64,000 bases of DNA from Chrysoperla carnea (Eukaryota > Arthropoda > Insecta > Neuroptera > Chrysopidae): positions 111,222,368 through 111,286,367 of the forward strand of contig NC_058337.1 of the NCBI RefSeq assembly GCF_905475395.1, given 5' to 3'. The notes under the pieces were generated by a model that saw only the letters and a program-made list of their open reading frames with translations, was not told the DNA's origin and did not search any database. Made by a program: the position numbers and the translations under genes. Positions 27,424 to 39,721 of the stretch are shown in pieces. How positions within the stretch are numbered: the stretch's first letter is position 1; each line of letters opens with the position of its first letter.

Positions 27424-27699
27424 AAATAAATAATGGGGTTTAACCTCCGTTTCTCAGACCATGTCTATAACAGAGACCCCCCACATAATTATTTTTAATC
27501 TTTATTTATTTGTTAAACTATATCCGAATACACAATTCATTTTATGATGTGGGTTGAGTAGGTTACTTCGTTCTTATCAATTTAAGGCCTCATAAACTTA
27601 TTTTTAATGAGGCCGCTGCCTGGATTCGAACCCCCAATATCCATGCCAGTAGTCAAAGATTGTTAAGACGTCTTAACAAGCTAGGCTACCATAGCTGGC
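27424..27699 (-). mobile_element. tRNA-derived SINE with 13-bp target site duplication
   Basis: On the minus strand the element starts with a tRNA-like head. It has an A-box-like segment in GTAGCCTAGCTTGTTAAGA and a B box GGGTTCGAATCC. A body of about 190 bp follows and ends in an ATTATTTATTT-type tail. Both sides carry TACATTACTTATA (27411-27423 and 27700-27712), a 13-bp duplication typical of LINE-mediated retroposition. Confidence 0.85.
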
Positions 27700-28869
27700 T
27701 ACATTACTTATAACAAACTCTGATCATACATATATCAGATGTCAAAAGTTCTGCCGCCGCAGAACGCCGCGATGTTTACCGCACAATATCCAAAATTCCG
27801 AATTACGTAATAACGCGCTTGGTCTATTTAATATATCAAAATTTCTTAATTCTGTTTGGATAAAGCTTATGTAAACTGTGTAATAAGTAAACCGACTTTA
27901 AATGGCACTAGCATCACACTTTGCCTGCTAATTTTTTAAATGAAGTTGATGCCTTGTAATGGTCGATTTTTTTTTTAATTAACAAATTTTCGGCATAGAC
28001 CAATTACAAGATTTCGTCATTTCTTGGTGGCTACATACATTGTACTCTAATTTTCGAATATTCGAATATCTAATTTGTCAGAACGGTCAGAACAAAGTCG
28101 CTAATAGAGATTATTGGACGATTTCAAATCGTACCTGTATAGCCGTTCTTATACGATATATATATTTTTGAACACGAGCTTGAAGCGCTTAAGTTTTAAA
28201 TATTCAGCCAATTGGAAAGCATCTTTTATAAATATTTATTACATTTCTCTTTACATACAGATGTCAGAATCAGGTATAGCAAATTTTTAATTGAAAATTC
28301 AAATGTATATAAAAAAGATATGAAATTCAAAAACATAAAAAAAGCATTGTTTGCGAATGTAAATAAGTTCTCAGGAAGATAGGCCAAATCGATAAAATAC
28401 CTGTCTTCTAAAACAGCAGGGCATAATGTGTATATGTATGATGGTCTGGTCATCCTAGGTATAATAATATGATTGTTATGTAGGTATAGGTAGGTATCTA
28501 CCCAACATTTGTTTTCTAGCTTCACAAAAATATATAAACTATATTGGATATTATTTGTGTTAGACAATATTTTTGTCTGTAGGATATTTGTTTAATAAAT
28601 GTAAATATTCATATATTTTTCGTATTCATAAATTCACATATTTTCTACTTACTATGCGTTTACAGTGTGAAACAGAAATATCGCTCATTCACGAATTTAT
28701 AAGACGTAAAGATCATGGAAACAAGACTTACTTTACTGTATGTAAGTACAGCCCTTATCATCAACTTCCCAGAAACTGAAAAGAAAAAAATTAAATGTTT
28801 TTAATGTATCACTCGTGCTTTCTAAGCAAGAAGTCTTGGGAACAATATCAGGCACTAAAAAATTTTTTT

Positions 28870-29427
28870 ATACCATGTATATGTTTTTAACGCTTAAAAA
28901 TATTGAGGATATGAATAAAATTTTGGTATAGGTGTTCATAAAATCACCCAATTAGTCCATTTCCAGTTGCCTGTCTGTCTGTCCGCCTGACAACACGATA
29001 ACTCCAAAACAAAAAAAGATATCAAGTTTAAATTTTTACAGCGTGCTCAAGAAAAAGTCAGGTCGAGTTCGTAAATGAGTAACATAGGCCAATTGGGTCT
29101 TGGGTCCGTAGGACCCATCTTGTAAATCGGTAGAGATAGAACAAAAGTTTAAATATAAAAAAATGTTCCTTATAAAAAAATAAATAACTTTTTTTTGAAA
29201 CATTTTTTTGAAAACATCACTGTTTACCTGTAAGAGGTAAATATGTATTGAGAGGTAAATATGAGAGATGTATAGTATGTATTGCATGGGAATATGTGTG
29301 TGTGACATGTATGTATGGCTGGATAACTCTCTTTATTTGCATGACGCGAGAAAACGTTTCCATAATTAATACTGTCTATACATGGTATTTCAACAATTCA
29401 CTCAGTCAATTGTTTGTTTTCACTTGT
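28870..29427 (-). repeat. Dispersed repeat family A, copy 3
   Basis: Minus-strand copy running from TACCATGTATATG to TGTTTTCACTTG, with GGGTCCGTAGGACCCATC inside. Open frames crossing it are products of the repeat and not genes. Confidence 0.75.
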
Positions 29428-30120
29428 TTAATATTACAATTATTCGTTAAACCTGTAGCTATTGTAAATATTTGTTTTACAGATCATCACAAATTATTAT
29501 TTAATTTGTTTTTTGTACCACTTTACTAATGATAAAATTTTCAATTTTTTAACATTAACAGAAAAATTTAAAGTTATCGTCTCCTCCTCAACGTCCCAAT
29601 TCTGGCGCAGTTATTCGAGATCCATAAGACTATAAATATATTATTGCGAGTATGAAACGTAAAGATATATTGAAAATATCGATTTTGATTTTCGGCCCCG
29701 TTACAATACCTTCGCTATACTGGGAAATCAAAAAGACGATAAAAAATTTATGTAAAGGAAAGGGGTATAATTAAATTAAAACGTTTTTCAGCTTGTGCGC
29801 TCATATGCTTCAGGACGATTATAGTCCTACAAAGATATCCTATTGATAGTCGTGAACGGCATTTCTGTGACATTTTGTACATTTTATTCTTTCTAACTTT
29901 TCAATACTTCTATATAAATATGAATAAAATATTGTTATATTATTTTATATACCGACATTTTATTTAAGTTTATGTAAATATGTGAAAAGAAGGATCTACC
30001 TAGTATTCTTGGCTAAACGAATTATATTACTTTTTAATTTACTATTTTTATGAAAAGATAATCTATTGCCTATACTTACCTACTTGACCGATATTAAATT
30101 CAAATTTTAAATATACTTAT

Positions 30121-30454
30121 CAGGGCCGGATTTAAAATTCTGCCGCCCTGGGGCACTGAAGAAAATGCCGCCCTCTGACTGAAATTTTATTTTAATAGTT
30201 TTGATATCTTATTGGAAATAAATTAATTAAACTATTTTAATAGTTTTCACTTAAATTTCTTATATTATACAAAATTTTAATTTGATAAATAATGCATAAA
30301 TTATATTTCTTGGAAGATAAAATGTTCATTTAAAAGAATTAGTTAATTATATATTGTATAGAAAATGTTTCCTCACTTTCCAAATTTTGCCGCCCTAGAA
30401 AATTTACCGCCCTGGGCGCTAGCCCCGATTGCCCCTAGTGTAAATCCACCACTG
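30121..30454. mobile_element. hAT MITE with 8-bp target site duplication
   Basis: The left end CAGGGCCGGATTTAAA and the right end, read in reverse complement as CAGTGGTGGATTTACA, form imperfect terminal inverted repeats with the CAG start and GGATTTA core known from hAT MITEs. The 334-bp element is flanked on both sides by ATACTTAT (30113-30120 and 30455-30462), an 8-bp duplication as expected for hAT insertion. Internal GCCGCCCT motifs recur near both ends. No coding capacity. Confidence 0.85.
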
Positions 30455-30510
30455 ATACTTATAGTATAATATTTGTATTATTATTTTTATATGTGGGATG
30501 AACGAATACA

Positions 30511-30717
30511 GTCAAACCTGGTTGAGTGAGACTGGGATAAGCAAAAATAATAAAATCTCTATAAATGAGACAGGATCTTCTATAAGAGAGAGCCGTTGCT
30601 CCCTCATGTCCCTCATGTGCCTATTTAAGAGAGAAATCAAGTGAGTGAGAAACCTCGATAAGCGAAAAAAAAGATTGCGGTCTCTTGAGCTAGCTCTCAC
30701 CTATGCAGGTTCAATTG
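30511..30717. mobile_element. pogo/Tigger-like MITE remnant
   Basis: The left end reads CAGTCAAACCTGGTTGAGTG and the right end in reverse complement CAATTGAACCTGCATAGGTG. Internal repeats of the GAGTGAGA, GATAAGC and TCTATAA type match the Tigger/pogo terminal style. The expected TA target duplication is clear only on the left. Confidence 0.5.
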
Positions 30718-31594
30718 CACTTTGTCAAAATAGAGATCAAATTTTGCACCATTTTAATTAACAATATTTGGGTAATTAATTTAAACAATCAAGCTTTGAT
30801 AGATAATTTTTCACCAGTAAGTAACAGGTAGGCCTCGTTTAAAATTAATAAGATACACCTTTTGTCAAAACACGGTAGAAAAGGTAGGGATTATAGGATT
30901 TTTCTAAAATAAAAACATAAAAAGTTTGTTTATAATATCTTTTAATAGTTTTCTTAATGAAAACCTTCAAGGAGGATGACTCACCAGTAAAAAAAAAGAA
31001 ATTAGTAGATAATGACCCAAATTTTTAGTATGTTATAGTTGTTGATGTTTATGAATAGCAACTTTTTTGTAGTCAACAGTTAACTACATCTAAACTTCAT
31101 TCTTAAATACTCCTTTACCTCCATGGGCGTAAAAATTTGTGGGGGTGGGGATTTAGCTTCCAAAACTCCCATATTGTACGTCCATGTATTGATATTACTT
31201 ATAAGGTTGATATGAATTGTATTGTATGAAAAACAATATCACGGAACCAATTTTTTTTTCAAAATCGCGCCATCCGTTCTAAAGTTATAGAAGAAAAAAA
31301 ATTTCAAAATTCAACTTCAAGAGCGTAAAGCGCCAAAACGGAGCAACTTTAACTAGGGCATGATTAGCTCAATCGAATTATTTTGTGCTAAGCTATATGT
31401 GGTAGAGAATTGAAAAAGATCTTTAAGTGCTACCCTGTATATTAATAACTTATGAATCCTAAGCAGTAATTGTTGTAAGTTGTAGGAATGCCTCCTGAAA
31501 TATCTTGAAAACTAATATAGGGATAGGAACAAAATCTTCAGTAAAAAAATTATATAGTAAGAATTAATAAAATTATTATTTATATTTACAAATT

Positions 31595-34566
31595 TTAATA
31601 AATCGTCCGAATTATATTTGGTTGATAAACAGATTTGTATTGTTTGAGCAAATCCTCTGTTAAATGTGTTTCTCGGCTGCAAGTATGATTCATAGTGACA
31701 ACACAAACTGGATTAGTGCCGTCGAAATAGTCTACGGGGTAAATTTCTATATTTAAACGATAAATATCATTCATAATTTCATTTAGACATGAACATTGCC
31801 AGGGGTTTCGACCGAATCGTAGAAACTTTAATTTGGATCGTTGTAAGAAATCTTTATCAAAGAATGTTAATCTATTTCCATGTAAATGTAACCGTTCCAC
31901 GTAACAATCTTCACCTTCAAATATTTCTGGTGATAAATCAATCAACTGATTTTCGTCTAATTTTACTTCAAATAATTGTGGAATGTTAAACAACTCATTA
32001 GGAATAGATGCTAACATATTTCCAGATAAATCTAATTTTTCTAAAGACAGCATGTCCTTAAATAGTTCACCATCAATTGTTTTTATTAAATTTTTATTTA
32101 ACTCTAAGAGATTAACATTTTCTAAATCATCAAAAATTCCCAATTTCAATTCTTCAATTTTATTTCCGCCCAATTTTAAAATTTGTAAAGTATTACCCAT
32201 CGCTTTGAACAAGTCAGAGTCCATGGTTTTTACTTTTGAATATGAGACATCCAAAGATATTAATCTAGATAAAGGATTCAACATATACGATGACAAATGT
32301 GTTAAATTACTTCCCGATAAGTCTAAATTTAAAATACGTGAGGATTCATCAGTGTATCCCTCATGAAAACCATTAAACGCTCCTTCTTGGATGTCCGTGA
32401 CACCATTAGAACTTAAACTTAATTTATTCAACTCTACAAGCTTAGAAAATATATTAGGTTCAAGTTGTTTTAACTGATTTTGATATAACATTAATGTTTT
32501 TAAGTGAATCAAATTATCAAATGAACCAGGTTCAATATAGGTAATTTGATTTCGTGTCAAAAACAATTCCTTAAGATTAGTTAGATGAACGAAAACATCT
32601 TTCGGTACTGAAGTTAAAGCATTGCCTTCTAAAGTTAAAAAATTTAATTTTTTTAAATATCTAAAAACATTCGCATTTAATTTTGAAATTTGATTATAGC
32701 TTAGAAATAAATCTTTTAACTTTGCATTCCGTTCAAATAAATTTTCGGGTAAATCTGTTATCTGATTTTGGTGTAATGACAAAAATAAAAGATTACGTAA
32801 ATATCGTAATATTCCCGAAGGTAATGATTTAATATTATTATAACTTAAATTTAAATGCTCCAATCGAACAGTGTCTTTAAAAATATCATCCGATTCAAAA
32901 TCAGAAATTGCGTTTGCATAAATTCTTAAGGTTTTTAAACGACGTAAATGAAGGAAAAAATCATTTTTTAAAACTTTAAAATTACATCTTGCAAAATTTA
33001 ATTCTAAAATTGAAGACGAATGTAAACTTGATTTGGTCGCAATTCCCGATAAATCTGAACGAAATGAATCAGGTTTTAATTGTGATATTGGATTACCATC
33101 TAAATCGACCCGTTTTAAGTTAACATTTTCTAAAAATGTATTCGATTCAATGTCTTCAATTAAATTACCGCTTAAATTTATTTCTTTTAATTGTGTTAAA
33201 GATGTAAATATATTTTTTATAATAGTTAAACGATTTTGTCCAAGATTTAGTTGAACTAAATCAGGTAATCGTGCAAATGTTTCACGTAAAATATTCGTTA
33301 TGGCATTATGGCTTATGTTTAACACACGTAATTGAACATTACCTTCGAACATTTTCGATGGTAATGATTTTAATTGATTATAACTTAAGTCTAAATAAGT
33401 TAACGATGGTATGTTTCTGAATGCCTCGGATTCTATATTTTGGATACCATTACCGCTTAATTTTAACGCAGATAGTTTTGGATATGCTATGGCATTTTTT
33501 TCCAGTCTTCTTATGATTCCACTAATTGATTCTAGTTCAGTATACAAATCCTGTAACAAATACAATTGGTGAAAATTATAATTATAAGGGTTCTTTAAAT
33601 AACCTACATCTATTTGCTTAAAGTTATTAAATCAAGACAAAAATATTTCATCTGTAAAGAAAATAAAAATCAGTGAAAAATTCAAAAATATATTGCAATG
33701 GTTTTCTTGTTTTATATTTTTTATACCGTCAGCAGTTGCTGAGCATCCCGCCAAAACTCACATTAGCTTTCTGTACTCCAGTCTGTCTGTCAGTAAATAC
33801 AATAACTCGAAAACGCAAAAAGATATCAATCTAAAATTATTATAGCGTGCTCAAGTCGTAAAAAGTGAGGTTGAGAGAACACGGGTCAACTGTGGCTATT
33901 TAATAGTGACTATCTTTCTTTACTTACATGACGTAAAAAACAAACGAATGGGTAATCGACATTGTCTATACATGGTATTTCAATAATTTACTCATGTAGT
34001 ATCGATTTTTGACGTTTTTTTTGAAAATTACTCGCCCAATCGTTAAATGAACCCGATTTTTGTGTTTTTTGGGTCAAAATTACCTTATGTACTGAGTTTT
34101 ATCTAAATTGGAGACAACAAATTTTTCTTGATTTTTTGAAATTTTCTAAAGGGGTACTTACCCCTTAAAAAAAATCGAAAAAATCTACAAAATTTTTTTA
34201 TTTCGGAATTTAATGAAAAACAGTTTATAAAGTAATTTTGACCCATAATATCCAAAAATCGTATTCATTTGGCGATTGGAAGAGTATTTTCTGAGCAAAT
34301 GGTCATGTAGTATCAATTTTTGACGTTATACCAAATGAAGTACACAAAGAGGTTGGAACAATTATTTAAAAAAATGTTTAAATTAAAATTTATTAAATAT
34401 GATATACAGTTACCTTATCTTGCAGTGCATTTAGTTTTTGTAAATTTGAATAATAACATTTTGCTATAGAACGATTAGCAATATTAATTCTTTCACATTC
34501 AGATGTAATATTTTTAATATTTAATATTAAAATTAATCCACTAAATATTAATTGATAATACTTCAT
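31595..34566 (-). CDS. Secreted leucine-rich-repeat protein, tandem paralogue 1
   Basis: Two exons: 34414-34566 and 31595-33550, with a phase-0 intron (donor AAG|gtaact, acceptor ttacag|GAT). The product is 702 residues. Residues 1-22 are a signal peptide (MKYYQLIFSG onward). A short N-cap follows with CERIN...AKCYYSNL, two cysteines and an NRS glycosylation sequon. After that come about 22 typical 24-residue LRRs of the LxxLxLxxNxIxxI type, then an LRRCT-like cap that starts NPWQCSC and has four cysteines. No transmembrane segment or GPI signal follows the cap, so the protein is probably extracellular. An in-frame ATG 30 bases upstream (34596) exists. I chose 34566 because it aligns with the starts of both paralogues. 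Its 863-bp intron is enlarged by a repeat A fragment and a foldback element. The exact role is unknown; secreted LRR proteins of this design include immune-recognition and salivary or gut proteins in insects. Confidence 0.85.
33721..33991 (-). repeat. Dispersed repeat family A, truncated copy 4 in LRR paralogue 1 intron
   Basis: A partial minus-strand copy with an internal deletion. It ends abruptly at the point where the foldback element at 33992 begins, and is one reason why this intron is longer than those of the paralogues. Confidence 0.65.
33992..34327. mobile_element. Foldback (long inverted repeat) element in LRR paralogue 1 intron
   Basis: Two arms of about 135 bp are imperfect reverse complements around a perfect centre AAGGGGTACTTACCCCTT at 34149-34166. 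The best-conserved arm parts are the CCAATCG, AAATGAA, CGATTTTTG and GGGTCAAAATTAC blocks near the outer ends. The whole is bracketed by a 25-bp direct repeat beginning TCATGTAGTATC (33992-34016 and 34303-34327, one mismatch). Confidence 0.65.
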
Positions 34567-34690
34567 TATAAAAAATAATTTTTTTAAAATTGACAACTAC
34601 TAATATTTTAAAACATATTTCAAAAGTTGTGACTTTGAAATCTTTAAAATGAATTATAATATACAGCGAACTGTGTATAAACCAATTTTA

Positions 34691-34752
34691 TAAGGAAAAA
34701 TTAATTTAAAAAATAACCAGTTATGTTAGTAAAATACGTAAGGTCACGTCAT
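34691..34752 (-). promoter_or_regulatory. Conserved upstream block of LRR paralogue 1
   Basis: On the + strand the block reads TAAGGAAAAATTAATT at 34691, then GGTCACGTCAT at 34742-34752, about 176 bp upstream of the ATG. The same two elements in the same order precede paralogues 2 and 3. On the coding strand the distal element is ATGACGTGACC, close to a CRE half site. A TTATAAAAT TATA-like string lies just downstream of the proximal element. Function is inferred from conservation only. Confidence 0.5.
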
Positions 34753-35574
34753 AGGTAAGAAAGAAATCGTTTTATTGTAGGAAAAATAATGCATATCTAG
34801 TTACAAGGCTATTTATTATTCAATTAAAAATTTATTAAAATTTTTTGATCATACAAAACTTTGTATTAATATTAATAATATTTATTTTAAATATTTTTTT
34901 TAATAAAAAATTGATTTAGCAACATCATCTCAAACTGATTAGGATCAACATAAATTTCAAATTATGTAGATTACAAAACATAGAGAGATAATACAGGTAA
35001 TATAGAAGCTAGTTACTCTTGTCCATAATGCACTAAATTACAAGAGTTACTTTTTTATTTAAATAGGTTCAGTATCACGTACTGAATGTAAATGCACAGA
35101 ATCCTTACAAAAATCGACAGCGGAAGTGCCTCCATTTTTAAGGAAAACCGTTTTAGGCTATATTTGCATAACCGTGCACTATAGACCAAAAATGGTAATA
35201 ACCTTTATTGTAGATTATTAAATTACCTACCTTTTTTGTAAAACAATTTTTTTTTGTATCACTATCTTTATGACTTATTCGACTATCATGATTTACTTTC
35301 TGCCTAATGAATAAAAAATCGAAGTTTAAAAAAATTTTACCTGAATTTTGGTTTCTATCAAAATATTTATGTCGTTTTTTTATAGAGACCAAGAATAAAT
35401 GTTTATTAAGAAAAAGGTTCAAAGGTTTTCTTACTTACAAAATTAGTCAATCTTAAATTTAAAACAAAAACAAACCAGAAAGCTAGAAAATATGGCGAGA
35501 AAATATTGTTAAAAATACCATTTATTCAAAATACCAAAATTTTATAATTAGTACCAAACATTTTAAATAAATTT

Positions 35575-37928
35575 TTAACTCCAATCAACCGTTCGAATAA
35601 CATTACTATGTTTAACAGATTTGTATTGTTTGAGACAGTCGTCTGATAAATATGTTTCACGTGTACAAGTTTCATTCATACTGACAACACACACTGGATT
35701 AGTTCCATCGAAATAGTCCACAGGATGAAATTCTATATTCAAACGATAAATATCGTTCATAATTTCATTTAGACACGAACATTGCCAGGGATTGAAACCC
35801 AGTCGCAAAAATTTTAATTTGGATCGTTGAAGGAAATCTTTATCAAAGAATGTTAATCTATTTCCATGTAAGTGTAACCGTTCCACGGAACAATCTTCAC
35901 CTTCAAATATCTCTGGTGATAAATAAATAAGCTGATTTTCGTTTAATCTAACTTCAAATAATCGTGGAATATTAAACAACTCGCTTGGTATGGAAGCTAA
36001 CATATTTTCGGATAAATCTAGTTTCTCTAAAGACAGCATGTTTTTAAATAATTCACCATCAATTGTTTGTAACAAATTTCGATGCAGATCTAAATGATTT
36101 ACATTATCTAAATTATCAAAAATTCCTACTTGTAATTTGGCAATTTTGTTTGCGGCTAAAATTAAAATTTGTAATGTATCTCCCATAGATTTGAAAAAAT
36201 CAAAGTCTATAGTTTTTACACTTGAGAATGATATATCCAGTGATATTAATCTAGATAATGGAGCAAATATATTATACGATAAATGCGTTAAATTACTTCC
36301 GGATAAATCCAAATCTAAAATTCGAGAAGATTCATCAGAGTACCCATCGTGGAAACTGTTAAACGTTCCATATTGAATGTCAGTGACACCATTAGCTTTT
36401 AAACTTAGACTATTTAATTCAATAAGCTTAAAAAATAAATTCGGTTCTAGTTGTTTTAGTTCATTTTGATACAACATCAATGTTTTTAAGTGAACCAAAC
36501 TATCAAAGGAACCAGGTTCAACATAGGTTATTTGATTTCGTGTTAAAAACAGTTCTTTAAGTTCAGTTAGATGAACAAAAACATCTTTTGGTACTGAAGT
36601 TAAAGCATTACCTTCTAAATTTAAATGATTTAATTTTTTCAAATATTTAAAAACTTCTGAATTTAATTTAGAAATTTCATTATAGCTTAAATGCAATTCC
36701 TTTAATTTGGAATTTCGCTTAAATAAATCCCGGGGCAAATCTGTAATCTGATTATATCGGAGTGTTAAAAACTGTAAGTTCCTTAAAGGACTGAATATAC
36801 CTGGAGGTAATTCCTTAATGTTATTATAACTTAAACGTAAATGCTCTAATCGAATATTATCTTTAAAAACATCATTCGATTCAAACTCAGAAATTTCGTT
36901 TGATTGAATATTTAATAGTTTTAAACGGCGTAAATGAAGAAAATAATGATCTTTTAAAATTTTAAAACTACATAATCCCAAATTTAACTCCGTTATAGTA
37001 GCTGAAGGCGATTGAAATGGTACATAGGTATTGGCAATTCGTGATGTGTCCGATCGAAATGTATCAGGTTTTAAATCTGATAATGGATTATAACCTAAAT
37101 GGACTCGTTTTAAATTAACATTTTCTTCAAATGTATTCGGTTCAATTTCTTTAATCTGGTTACCAACTAAATGTATTTCCTCTAACTGCGTTAATGATGT
37201 GAATATATTTTTTATGACAGTTAATTGATTGTTTTCAAGATTTAATTCAATTAAATCAGGTAATCTTGCAAATGTATCACGTAAAATATTAGATATCGAA
37301 TTTTGACTCATATTTAAGACCCGTAATTGAACATTACCCTCAAACATTTTTGAAGGTAATGATTTTAAATGGTTACCACTTAAATCTAAATAAATTAATG
37401 CTGGCATGTTGCTAAAAGCTGCAGTTTCTATATTCTGGATACCATTATTGATCAATTTTAAAGTTGATAATCTTGGATACGCAATGGCATTTCTTCTTAA
37501 TGTTTTTAATTTACCCTCAATAACTTGCAATTCATTAAATGAATCCTGAAAAAAAAATTATTTTCTTTAGAAAAATTTAAATGATAATAATTATATTTAT
37601 AATGAAATGATGTTATTGTAGATTTAATTAAAATTTTGAAACTAGTAGATATTTTTGAATTGGTCATAGGTAGGTATTACACAAAAACCGTAGGACTGGT
37701 GTTAATAACAGTAAAAAATCAAAATTTTCAAACTAATCTCTCGTTCACTAAAAAACTTTTATAAACAGCACTTACCGTATTTTGTACAGCATTCAATTCT
37801 TTTAAATTTGAATAATAACATTTTGCTACAGAACGATTGCCAACATTAATTCTTTCACAATCAGTTTTAATATTTTTTATATTTAATATTAAAATTAATC
37901 CACTAAATATTAATTGATAATAATTCAT
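35575..37928 (-). CDS. Secreted leucine-rich-repeat protein, tandem paralogue 2
   Basis: Exons 37776-37928 and 35575-37545, phase-0 intron of 230 bp (ACG|gtaagt; ttttttcag|GAT). The product is 707 residues: signal peptide MNYYQLIFSG onward, N-cap CERINVGNRSVAKCYYSNL, about 22 LRRs and an LRRCT-like cap (NPWQCSC, then C and C) ending RTVDWS. The exon junction reads NAVQNT|DSFNELQV. Its architecture is the same as in both neighbours, and its LRR segments are nearly colinear with theirs, so the genes arose by tandem duplication. Between LRR6 and LRR7 all three paralogues carry a longer non-LRR linker (here around FRSDTSRIANTYV) that varies among copies. A possible AATAAA signal lies on the minus strand at 35521-35526, about 50 nt past the stop. 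No transmembrane segment is visible. The biological role was not identified. Confidence 0.87.
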
Positions 37929-38035
37929 TATAATAATTATGTTATAAATTATTTGAAAACATACTATTTTAAAACATATTTTACAACTTTTTTTGAGTTT
38001 GTGATATTTTTTAAATTAACTATGAAAAAATTTTA

Positions 38036-38098
38036 TGAGGAAAAATTGAATTAAATGTATACAGGTTTGTAACTCAGATTTGTATATGGTCACGTGAT
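38036..38098 (-). promoter_or_regulatory. Conserved upstream block of LRR paralogue 2
   Basis: The + strand shows GAGGAAAAATTGAATT and then GGTCACGTGAT at 38088-38098, about 160 bp upstream of the ATG. The distal core is a palindromic E-box, TCACGTGA. This is the type bound by bHLH-Zip factors of the USF/MITF/TFEB class. The factor is inferred and not shown. Confidence 0.5.
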
Positions 38099-38509
38099 AG
38101 TCTAGGAAGCATTTATTCATTCAGTTTGTTGCTGGAAAAAATGATAATTAAGAAGCAAGGTTAATAGTAATATATCCATTATTTATTTACATTTTTATAC
38201 TGTATGTAAATCGCAGTACTAACAGTAGAACTAGGTATATGAAGTGTGTTAGCTACCTCAATCTATATCTTACGATAAAAATACAGTCTGAGCCTACATT
38301 TCTCTAACGGAGCCTACAGTTCGAAAAAGTACACAAAAATTTGAGCATTTAGGTAAATAAACATTCCTCAATTAGCTTGACCGATGTAGAATTCCACAGT
38401 AGCTAAAAACAGATAGAGAAGTAATAAACAAGTGATAAATATCAACAGTACCTAATTTAGCTTCTTTTTATTGATAGGCAATTTTATTACAGATATGATA
38501 CACAAATTA

Positions 38510-38725
38510 CTATAGTTTTTACACTTGAGTATGATATATCCAGTGAATTGATAAAAATTCATAATTAAATGTAATTTTTTTGACTTATTAAAAACGATAA
38601 ATTGAACATATTTTACTAGTTTTGTGTTTGCTATAGAAAAGATTTAATTAAGAGTTACAAATCTTATAAATATACAGATTCAGATGAGTTACTGAGATCC
38701 AGGCATCCAGGCGAGGTCACGTGAT
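38510..38725 (-). pseudogene. Relic of a fourth LRR-cluster gene (exon fragment plus promoter block)
   Basis: Positions 38510-38546 match paralogue 2 exon 2 at 36207-36243 over 37 bases with one mismatch, in the same orientation. That segment codes for an LRR around SLDISFSSVKTI. Upstream in the transcription sense, 38715-38725 carries GGTCACGTGAT, with a following stretch rich in ATTCATTCA and TTTGTTG. This is the same block that precedes paralogue 2 at 38088. An exon scrap and a promoter scrap in the right order and orientation, with almost everything between them lost, is best explained by a deleted tandem copy. No reading frame survives. Confidence 0.6.
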
Positions 38726-38877
38726 ATGCCGTTGGGAAATATTCATTCATTCACTTTGTTGTTTGTGTTGGGTTTATTATCAAATGGCAAGGCTATAATA
38801 TATACATTGTTTATCTACTTCTGTAAGTCTATACATTTACGTAGAAATATGGCGGTAATATAAGAAAGAATTTTTAG

Positions 38878-39300
38878 CGAATTGCCGAAGGAAATGGAGC
38901 TATTTCTTTTGTACTAATTCTGGAATTTTGAAAAATTTTTTCAAATGTTCATCGATCCTACCTAATAAACGTCAAAAATGACCATCGTCAAAATTTATAT
39001 ATGTATCTGTCTAGCTGTAGCAATTTAAGTCCGATTTGAATAAAATTTGGTTTGGAAGAAGGGGGTTTTCATCTTTCAAAGGTCAAGTTCGTTAATGAGA
39101 AAAATCGAAAGATAAACAAGGGGTAAGGGATGTGCAAAGTACAAAATTTTGAATTTTTTTGAAAGTACTCTTGAATTTTTTCTCTAGACGCTTAGTTTTC
39201 GAAATTAAAATTTTTGGAAAACTAAAATTTCAATATTGGATTATTATAAAAATGTTTTATTTTTTAAATCTATGAGGGAATTTGCTTAGCAAACTTTTCT
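38878..39300 (+). repeat. Dispersed repeat family J, copy 1 (between LRR paralogues 2 and 3)
   Basis: Shares CCGAAGGAAATGGAGCTATT, AAATGTTCATCGATCCTACC, AAAGGTCAAGTTCGTTAATG, TCTCTAGACGCTTAGTTTTC and CTATGAGGGAATTTGCTTAG, in order, with 44294-44690. No coding capacity. Confidence 0.65.
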
Positions 39301-39721
39301 TTGAATTTGAGTTGAAACATAGTCATTGAAATAAATACGACGATACTCGAAATAATATTGTATATTAAGAAATTCTATTTAAAAAACAAAATTAAAAAAT
39401 CTACAGCCTTGTATTTCACCAAATATCGATATTTCGATTTCAACGCAACCATCGTCATTACCTAAATTTATTCAATTAACACATTACAAACATTCTTTAC
39501 AATGTTCTTATAAACATTCTTTACAACTCTACTAACACTAATCGAAAAAAATTATTTTACCCCTTTTTGATAGTAGGTCCCCATGTAAACGCTCCTATTT
39601 TGCCTATCGGAGAAATTTTAAATAGCAATTACAAAAATTGTAGGGGGAGGGGAGTTGAAATTTAGGTAAATTTTTCTATTAATGTCGATTTGAGTATCAG
39701 AAGTGTATGCTCTTTTTAGTT

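Noticed and set aside
28870-29529. Frames of 90 and 93 residues
   Set aside because: They lie in or at the edge of dispersed repeat family A and recur with it.
31983-33254. Open frames on the + strand across LRR paralogue 1, with similar ones across paralogues 2 and 3
   Set aside because: They are antisense shadows of the conserved LRR exon, and their sequence follows the repeat code of the other strand.
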